A stretch of DNA of 11,572 bases. It comes from RGIG4140 sp045638265. GTDB taxonomy: Bacteria; Pseudomonadota; Alphaproteobacteria; CAAHEQ01; UBA3637. The notes under the pieces are model-generated. The model ran no database searches, was not told the origin of the DNA, and saw only the letters and a list, made by a program, of their open reading frames with translations. The stretch spans positions 1 through 11,572 of the forward strand of contig JAZUBA010000009.1 of the NCBI GenBank assembly GCA_045638265.1, written 5' to 3'. Shown one piece after another: positions 6,425 to 11,572 of the stretch (within the stretch, counting starts at the first letter, position 1; every line of letters begins with the position of its first letter). The position numbers were made by a program, and so were the translations under genes.

Positions 6425-7018
6425 ATGTGTTTTAAAAAATTAAGTTTTTTTGTTTTGTGTTTGTTGGCTTTAACCGGTTGTGCTGTTTCTAATCCCGAAC
6501 CGACACCAATACCACAACAGCCAAAAATTGAAGTAAAAAAACAAAAACCGAAATCAACCCCTGTTGTTTGCAAACAAGAAACGGCTCAACAACTCATAAA
6601 AAAAACACATTCCTTGGGTATTATCGGAGCATTTGAACCCGTTCGCTTGCCACCAATGAAATCGCCTTTGCTTGCACGTATTGATACGGGCGCACAAGGC
6701 TCATCTGTTGATGCACAAAATATCCAAGAATTTGAACGGGAAGGAAAAGAATGGGTTGCTTTTGATGTGGCAAATCCTCAAACAAATGAAGTGTATCGTT
6801 TCGAAAAGCCGTTACATAAACAAGTTACGATTAAGCGTCAATTAGAAAAAGAACGTCGTTTGGTTGTCATGATGAATATTAAAATCGGAAAAGAAACATT
6901 GACTGTGCCGTTTTCATTAGCAGATAGAGAAAATTTTAATTATCCCGTCTTAATCGGACGCAATATTTTAACGGGTCGTGCCATTGTGGATACGGCTAAA
7001 TCCGAAACGTTATATTAA
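6425..7018 (+). CDS. Retropepsin-like aspartyl protease lipoprotein (RimB / 'ATP-dependent zinc protease' family)
   Basis: The protein is 197 residues. A lipoprotein signal (hydrophobic residues 6-16, lipobox L-T-G-C with Cys19) is followed by a Pro/Lys-rich linker (23-48) and a compact domain over about 60-197. The core has the retropepsin-type motif I-D-T-G-A at 86-90 (catalytic Asp87) and the hydrophobic-hydrophobic-Gly motif L-I-G at 176-178 in P-V-L-I-G-R-N. V-D-T near 188-190 is where the family has V-D-P-S. These mark the family often labelled 'ATP-dependent zinc protease', which is actually retropepsin-like; one Asp per chain implies it acts as a dimer. The signal places it on the periplasmic side of a membrane. 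GAGGG (6416-6420) precedes the ATG by 4 nt. It is first in a three-gene operon, 17 nt before the 7TM gene. The substrate is unknown; a peptide made by the ATP-grasp partner is a reasonable inference. Confidence 0.9.
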   Translation: MCFKKLSFFVLCLLALTGCAVSNPEPTPIPQQPKIEVKKQKPKSTPVVCKQETAQQLIKKTHSLGIIGAFEPVRLPPMKSPLLARIDTGAQGSSVDAQNIQEFEREGKEWVAFDVANPQTNEVYRFEKPLHKQVTIKRQLEKERRLVVMMNIKIGKETLTVPFSLADRENFNYPVLIGRNILTGRAIVDTAKSETLY

Positions 7019-7035
7019 TTTATAAGGAGTTCTGA

Positions 7036-8586
7036 ATGAAACGAAAATTGTTATCCGTTCGGTTTTGGCTGACAATCGGATTGATTTTTTCTGTTATTTT
7101 TGCCGGTTGGCGAATTTATGACAAAGTTAATTATTGGGGTTTTAATTTATCACCAAACCAAAAAACACCTGTTTGGACCATTGAAACACATTTATCTTTT
7201 AAGCCGACAGGAAAACCTATTCAAATTACATTTGCCCGTCCCAAAGGGTTTGATGAATATAAAATTTTAGAAGAGACCGTTTCAGCCAAAGGATATACCG
7301 TTCAGGAAAACGAAAACTCATATACACTAACACGGGAAAAACAAACCAAACGGCAGGATATTTATTATCGGTTGTTAATTTATGATACAAAAGATTCGGC
7401 TGGCTCCACAAAAAACACATTGCCTCCTATAAAACCGGAAAAACCGTTTTTTGACGACAGAAAACTTGCTCTTGCTCAAGATGTGTTAGATTTAGCTAAA
7501 GAACAAGGTGGTGATATGGTTCGTAATCTGATTCGTTTAATGAATAATGCCGAACCACATGAAACGGTGTTAGCTTTTGTGCCGGAACGTAAAGATAAAC
7601 GGGAAACGGCCGAAATGATCGTTGATTTATTAGCACTTCACGGTCAACCTGCACGTATTATGAGAGGAATTCATTTAACCGAAGATAAAAAAGCCATGCG
7701 TGCCGATATTATGATAGAAGCCTACGATACAACAACAAAACAATGGTGGGCACATGATATGAAAACAGGGGAACATGGTATCCCTGCGGATTTTGTTGTT
7801 TTACAACGTAGTGGTGTTTCTTTGGTTGATGTTATTGGCGGAAAAGATTCCGTTATCCAGTTTTCCGTTTTAAAAACGCTTAATTCATCATTTAAAATGG
7901 CAAAATATCGGGCCAATGACAGTGAGCAAAACTGGGCTTATACAAACTCTATATATAACTTACCCATCAATCAGCAAAATGCTTTAAAATGGTTAATGAT
8001 ATTTCCGTTAGCTATTTTTATTGTTGCTGTATTACGTAATGTTGTCGGTATTAAAACAATGGGTACTTTTACACCGATGCTCATTGCTATGGCATTTGTA
8101 CAAACAGGATTTGTTGCCGGATTAATTTCGTTTGCACTCATTACAGGCATCGGCCTTTTATTGCGAGCCGGATTATCCCGATTAAATTTGTTACTTGTCC
8201 CTCGTATATCAGCTGTTGTTGTTTTTGTGATTTTAATTATACAAATCTGTGCCATTACCGGTTATCGGTTTGATATTGAATTTGCATCAGGTGTTTTGTT
8301 TTTCCCGATTATTATTTTAGCGTGGATTATTGAACGGGCTTCTATTATTTGGGAAGAAGAAGGCTTGAAAAGTGCAACAAAAGAAGTATTTAACAGTGTG
8401 CTTGTTGCTATTATCACCTATTTTATCATTGTTAATCCGATTATCCGACACGTTATGTATGCGTTCAACGAATTGAATTTAGTCATTTTATTCTTAATTA
8501 TGTTACTGGGAACTTATACCGGATACAGATTAACGGAATTAAAACGTTTTGCACCACTTATTCATAACAAAAAAGAGGTAAAATGA
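7036..8586 (+). CDS. Inactive transglutaminase-like domain fused to seven transmembrane helices (UUP1 family)
   Basis: The protein is 516 residues. An N-terminal helix (about 10-27) anchors a soluble region of about 280 residues. Seven hydrophobic segments follow at roughly 317-334, 345-361, 362-378, 390-408, 416-433, 453-472 and 480-497. The soluble part contains the transglutaminase-like signature L-L-A-L-H-G-Q-P-A-R (198-207). However, the only cysteine in the whole protein is Cys405 in the membrane region, so the catalytic Cys-His-Asp triad is absent, as in the known 'inactive transglutaminase fused to 7TM' family. The G-I-K-T-M-G-T-F-T-P segment (338-347) is the family's most recognisable stretch. 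The basic N-terminus suggests the soluble domain faces the periplasm, the same side as the upstream protease. AAGGAG (7024-7029) is 6 nt before the ATG. The stop overlaps the next gene by 4 nt (ATGA), which indicates translational coupling. Confidence 0.9.
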   Translation: MKRKLLSVRFWLTIGLIFSVIFAGWRIYDKVNYWGFNLSPNQKTPVWTIETHLSFKPTGKPIQITFARPKGFDEYKILEETVSAKGYTVQENENSYTLTREKQTKRQDIYYRLLIYDTKDSAGSTKNTLPPIKPEKPFFDDRKLALAQDVLDLAKEQGGDMVRNLIRLMNNAEPHETVLAFVPERKDKRETAEMIVDLLALHGQPARIMRGIHLTEDKKAMRADIMIEAYDTTTKQWWAHDMKTGEHGIPADFVVLQRSGVSLVDVIGGKDSVIQFSVLKTLNSSFKMAKYRANDSEQNWAYTNSIYNLPINQQNALKWLMIFPLAIFIVAVLRNVVGIKTMGTFTPMLIAMAFVQTGFVAGLISFALITGIGLLLRAGLSRLNLLLVPRISAVVVFVILIIQICAITGYRFDIEFASGVLFFPIIILAWIIERASIIWEEEGLKSATKEVFNSVLVAIITYFIIVNPIIRHVMYAFNELNLVILFLIMLLGTYTGYRLTELKRFAPLIHNKKEVK

Positions 8587-9551
8587 CAAAATCACGTTTA
8601 TTTGTTTTTCCTTGGAAACTCAAAAAAGCAGGCATTCTAAGTATGAATGGACGTAATTATGGTGTGATTGCACAACATAATAAACGTCGCTTATTTCCAT
8701 TGGTGGACGATAAAGTTCAGACAAAAGAACGTGCCAATGCTGTTGGTATTCAAACGCCAAAATTAATTGCGTCTATATCTGTACAATACGAAGTTAAAGA
8801 GTTTTTAAGTAAAGTATCTGATTACAAAAGTTTTGTCATTAAACCAGCTCACGGTAGTGGGGGAAAAGGTGTTTTGGTTATTCAATCATACACTAAAAAT
8901 TATTTTAAAACAGCATCTGGTCGTGTTTTAAAATATAGGGAAGTTTATCAGCATATTTCCAATATTTTAAGCGGATTATACAGTTTGGGTGGTCGTTATG
9001 ATACGGCATTGTTTGAAGAAATGGTTTGTTTTAGTACAGTTTTTGAGAATTATAGTTTTCAAGGGGTTCCTGATGTCCGAATAATTGTTTATGAGGGTTA
9101 TCCGGCTATGGCAATGATGCGCCTAGCCACAAAAGAATCGGGTGGTAGAGCCAATTTGCATCAAGGGGCTGTCGGTGTTGGTTTAGATATTCGTACCGGC
9201 AAGGCAATTTCTGCCGTTCAACATAATAAACCCATACAATATCATCCTGATACAAATGCCGATTTAATGTCGTTACAGGTTCCGTTTTGGCATGAACATT
9301 TGTTAATGGCTTCCAAAGGCTATGATATGACGGGTTTAGGTTATTTGGGAGCTGATATTGTATTAGATAAAAATAAAGGACCGATGGTACTGGAACTTAA
9401 TGCCCGTCCTGGTTTGGCTATACAAATTGCTAATCAGAAGGGATTATTATTAGCTTTAAAAAATATTGATAAAATACGTTCGGAAATGTCTAAAAACAAA
9501 AGACTAAGTGCTGAAGAACGAGTAAAAATCATTCTGGAAAGCGAATTTTAA
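8583..9551 (+). CDS. ATP-grasp amidoligase (alpha-L-glutamate ligase-like, RimK-related)
   Basis: This 322-residue protein without a signal peptide is predicted to be cytoplasmic. It shows ATP-grasp signatures in order: the nucleotide-binding strand and glycine loop F-V-I-K-P-A-H-G-S-G-G-K-G-V (84-97), P-D-V-R-I-I-V-Y (163-170), R-A-N-L-H-Q-G-A-V-G-V-G (189-200), and the metal/ATP-binding L-E-L-N-A-R-P-G-L (270-278). The length and motifs fit the 'alpha-L-glutamate ligase-like' family related to RimK. That family joins an amino acid to a carboxylate through an acyl-phosphate with ATP consumption. The exact substrate is not predictable. Translation is coupled to the 7TM gene by the ATGA overlap, and AAAGAGG (8572-8578) is the ribosome binding site. 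It is the last gene of the operon, followed by a terminator 17 nt after the stop. Confidence 0.92.
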   Translation: MTKSRLFVFPWKLKKAGILSMNGRNYGVIAQHNKRRLFPLVDDKVQTKERANAVGIQTPKLIASISVQYEVKEFLSKVSDYKSFVIKPAHGSGGKGVLVIQSYTKNYFKTASGRVLKYREVYQHISNILSGLYSLGGRYDTALFEEMVCFSTVFENYSFQGVPDVRIIVYEGYPAMAMMRLATKESGGRANLHQGAVGVGLDIRTGKAISAVQHNKPIQYHPDTNADLMSLQVPFWHEHLLMASKGYDMTGLGYLGADIVLDKNKGPMVLELNARPGLAIQIANQKGLLLALKNIDKIRSEMSKNKRLSAEERVKIILESEF

Positions 9552-9567
9552 ATTTATTCTATTCAAT

Positions 9568-9599
9568 AAAAAAAACGCCCTGTTAAAAGGCGTTTTTTT
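9568..9599. terminator. Bidirectional terminator between the amidoligase operon and ettA
   Basis: An 11-bp stem with core ACGCC/GGCGT pairs 9569-9579 with 9589-9599 around a 9-nt loop. It is flanked by eight A's on the left and seven T's on the right, so either strand gives a hairpin followed by a U run. It lies 17 nt after the ligase stop and 20 nt after the ettA stop, which converge here. Confidence 0.9.
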
Positions 9600-9619
9600 A
9601 TATAATGACATATTAACAA

Positions 9620-11293
9620 TTACCGTGAAATCGGTTTATATTTAATCCGATGCGGTTGATCGGCAGCAACACCTAAACGACGTTTTTTATCTGCTTCATA
9701 TTCTGCATAGTTTCCTTCAAAGAAAACAACCTGACTATCACCTTCAAACGCCAAAATATGTGTTGCTAAACGGTCTAAGAACCAACGGTCGTGAGATGTA
9801 ATAACAGCACAACCCGGGAAGTCCATCAAAGCTTCTTCCAATGCACGCAATGTATCAACATCTAAATCGTTTGTCGGTTCGTCCAACAAGAGAACGTTTG
9901 CACCAGCTTTAAGCATTTTTGCCAAGTGAACGCGATTGCGTTCACCACCGGAAAGCATACCGACTTTCTTTTGTTGATCCGGACCTTTAAAGTTAAATTG
10001 AGCAACATAAGCGCGTGAATTAATTTCACGTTTTCCAAGTGTTAAGATATCTTTTCCTTCTGAAATTTCCTGCCAGACAGTTTTATCTGAATCTAACGCA
10101 TCTCTGGATTGATCAACATATCCTAACTGGACAGTTTCACCTAAACGGAAAGTTCCGTTATCCGGTTGTTCCTGACCTGTAATAATACGCATTAATGTCG
10201 TCTTACCGGCACCGTTTGGTCCGATAATACCGACAATACCACCAGCAGGTAAATTAAACGACAAATTTTCAAACAACAATTTATCTCCATAAGCTTTTGA
10301 TAAATCTGTTGCTTCCAAAACAACTTGACCCAAACGTTGTCCTGCTGGAATAACGATTTGAGCAACATCAGGGACTTTTTCAGTTGATTTTTTCAACAAT
10401 TCTTCATAAGCCGTAATACGTGCTTTTGATTTTGCTTGACGGGCTTTTGGAGATTGACGAACCCATTCTAATTCTTCTTTTAACGTTTTTTGACGATTGT
10501 TTTCTGCATTTTGTTCTTGTGCTAAACGTTTTTCTTTTTGTTCTAACCAGCTTGTATAATTACCTTCAAACGGCAAACCTTCGCCTCTATCCATTTCTAA
10601 AATCCAACCGGTTACGTTGTCAAGGAAGTAACGGTCGTGTGTTACCATAACAACTGTACCTGTATAGTTTTTCAAAAAGACTTGTAACCAAGCAACAGAT
10701 TCGGCATCTAAGTGGTTTGTTGGTTCGTCTAACAACAACATATCTGGTTGTGATAAGAGTAAACGACACAAAGCAACACGACGTTTTTCACCACCTGATA
10801 ATTTTGTAACATCAGCATCAGCCGGAGGACAACGCAATGCATCCATAGCAATTTCAATTGTCCGTTCCAATTCCCAACCGTTGCAAGCGTCAATTTGTTC
10901 TTGCAATTCAGCCTGTTCTGCTAACAAAGCATCCATATCGGCATCAGGATCGGCAAATTTCATATTGACTTCTTCATAACGTTGCATTAAATCTCTGACA
11001 GGACCAACACCATCCATAATGTTTTCCATAACGTTTTTAGTCGGATCCAGTTGAGGTTCTTGCGGTAAATAACCAACTTTAACACCATCAGCAGCAAATG
11101 CTTCTCCAGTAAAATCGTTATCTAACCCAGCCATAATTTTCATTAAAGTTGATTTACCGGCACCATTGGGACCGATAACACCGATTTTAGCTCCTGGGAA
11201 AAAAGAAAGCCAAATGTGTTTTAAAACTTCTTTTCCACCCGGAAAAGTTTTGCATAAATCTTTCATGACATAAATATATTGATATGAAGCCAT
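9620..11293 (-). CDS. ettA: Energy-dependent translational throttle protein EttA (ABC-F ATPase)
   Basis: This 557-residue protein matches EttA (about 555 residues in E. coli). There are two ABC domains and no membrane segments. Domain 1 has Walker A GPNGAGKS (41-48), signature LSGGE (165-169), Walker B LLLDEP (186-191, Glu190) and H-loop His219. Domain 2 has GPNGAGKTT (358-366), LSGGE (447-451), LLLDEP (468-473, Glu472) and His501. The arm insertion typical of EttA is at about 95-140, and the charged P-site-tRNA-interaction linker at about 250-302. EttA binds the ribosomal E site and controls the first elongation steps according to the ATP/ADP ratio. All catalytic residues are present. GAGG (11303-11300) precedes the ATG by 6 nt. 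The gene is monocistronic, with a strong promoter upstream and a shared terminator downstream. Confidence 0.97.
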   Translation of the reverse strand: MASYQYIYVMKDLCKTFPGGKEVLKHIWLSFFPGAKIGVIGPNGAGKSTLMKIMAGLDNDFTGEAFAADGVKVGYLPQEPQLDPTKNVMENIMDGVGPVRDLMQRYEEVNMKFADPDADMDALLAEQAELQEQIDACNGWELERTIEIAMDALRCPPADADVTKLSGGEKRRVALCRLLLSQPDMLLLDEPTNHLDAESVAWLQVFLKNYTGTVVMVTHDRYFLDNVTGWILEMDRGEGLPFEGNYTSWLEQKEKRLAQEQNAENNRQKTLKEELEWVRQSPKARQAKSKARITAYEELLKKSTEKVPDVAQIVIPAGQRLGQVVLEATDLSKAYGDKLLFENLSFNLPAGGIVGIIGPNGAGKTTLMRIITGQEQPDNGTFRLGETVQLGYVDQSRDALDSDKTVWQEISEGKDILTLGKREINSRAYVAQFNFKGPDQQKKVGMLSGGERNRVHLAKMLKAGANVLLLDEPTNDLDVDTLRALEEALMDFPGCAVITSHDRWFLDRLATHILAFEGDSQVVFFEGNYAEYEADKKRRLGVAADQPHRIKYKPISR

Positions 11294-11332
11294 TTTTATC
11301 CTCTTTTAATTAATGTTAAATGAATAAAAGTC

Positions 11333-11360
11333 AGTATACAGGAAAAAAGCAAATTGTCAA
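11333..11360 (-). promoter_or_regulatory. Strong sigma70-type promoter of ettA
   Basis: On the minus strand, a perfect -35 box TTGACA (11360-11355) is 16 nt from a -10 box TATACT (11338-11333, 5 of 6). The predicted start near 11326 leaves a 33-nt leader. This is the best consensus promoter in the window. Confidence 0.8.
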
Positions 11361-11430
11361 GTGGTACACTTTTTGAATATGAGTATTTATTAAGAAATGA
11401 ATATTTTTAATATAAAAATTTGGAACAGAT

Positions 11431-11466
11431 AAAAAAATCGGCTGACAAATATCAACCGATTTTTTT
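11431..11466 (-). terminator. Intrinsic terminator of the partial cysteine-rich gene
   Basis: Arms 11431-11445 (A run, then ATCGGCTGA) and 11452-11466 (TCAACCGAT, then a T run) form a stem with a 6-nt loop. On the minus strand all stem positions pair, with one G-U. On the plus strand the same position is a C-A mismatch, so it is oriented for the minus-strand gene that stops at 11481, 14 nt away. The minus-strand U run corresponds to the A run 11431-11437. Confidence 0.75.
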
Positions 11467-11480
11467 GATGCTTTTTGTCA

Positions 11481-11572
11481 TTATGGCAATTTACATTCAT
11501 ACCCAACAACGTTATCACTGCCATCTAACAATTCAACAACTTCACGACCTGCTGTTGTGCAAAGATTACGAG
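11481..11572 (-). CDS. C-terminal end of a second cysteine-rich protein (partial)
   Basis: Only the last 29 codons plus TAA (11483-11481) are inside the window; the gene continues beyond the right edge. The visible tail contains C-T-T-A-G-R-E-V-V near its start and ends Y-E-C-K-L-P. This lines up with the end of the first gene in the window, which has C-H-N-A-G-R-V-V and then Y-F-C-M-P. It is therefore probably a member of the same cysteine-rich repeat family, on the opposite strand. A terminator follows the stop. The coding call rests on this tail similarity and the terminator position, since the ORF is very short here. Confidence 0.65.
   Translation of the reverse strand, partial: RNLCTTAGREVVELLDGSDNVVGYECKLP

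Noticed and set aside
1..11572. CRISPR arrays, insertion sequences, toxin-antitoxin pairs or phage genes
   Set aside because: No regularly spaced direct repeats, transposase or integrase motifs, or recognisable defence or phage domains were seen on either strand.

Overview
The window is an AT-rich stretch of bacterial chromosome with short intergenic regions, AGGAG-type ribosome binding sites, sigma70-like promoters and many intrinsic terminators. EttA, the amidoligase / 7TM-transglutaminase / retropepsin operon and a tRNA-Ser with an encoded CCA end point to a proteobacterium. The low GC content and the cysteine-rich repeat proteins suggest an uncultured, host-associated alphaproteobacterium. 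The taxonomic placement is inference; no rRNA or other marker gene is present to settle it.

Layout from left to right. (1) 1-1836 (+): most of a large cysteine-rich repeat protein, probably cut by the left edge, followed by its terminator. (2) 1922-2083 (-): a complete tRNA-Ser(GGA) unit with promoter, gene, encoded CCA and terminator. (3) 2235-3609 (+): a two-gene unit with an HSL-type alpha/beta hydrolase lacking its nucleophilic serine and a small lipoprotein. (4) 3689-5531 (-): a long, highly charged coiled-coil protein built around five 'WER' motifs, with its own promoter and terminator. (5) 5642-6236 (-): a charged, low-complexity gene broken by what looks like a single extra base in an A5 run. 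(6) 6425-9551 (+): a tight three-gene operon encoding an exported retropepsin-like lipoprotein, a 7TM protein with a cysteine-less transglutaminase-like domain, and a cytoplasmic ATP-grasp ligase. It ends at a bidirectional terminator shared with the convergent ettA. (7) 9620-11360 (-): ettA with a strong promoter. (8) 11481-11572 (-): the last 29 codons of another cysteine-rich protein whose C-terminus resembles that of the first gene.

The best functional hypothesis concerns the 6425-9551 operon. A cytoplasmic ATP-grasp enzyme would make an amide or peptide linkage, the 7TM protein would sit in the inner membrane with its degenerate transglutaminase-like domain outside, and the lipoprotein aspartyl protease would act on the periplasmic side. 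The three families are known to be gene neighbours in proteobacteria; the product and substrate in this organism cannot be read from the sequence. The most unusual features are the coiled-coil 'WER' repeat protein with its broken neighbour, the two flanking cysteine-rich proteins, and the hydrolase without its serine.
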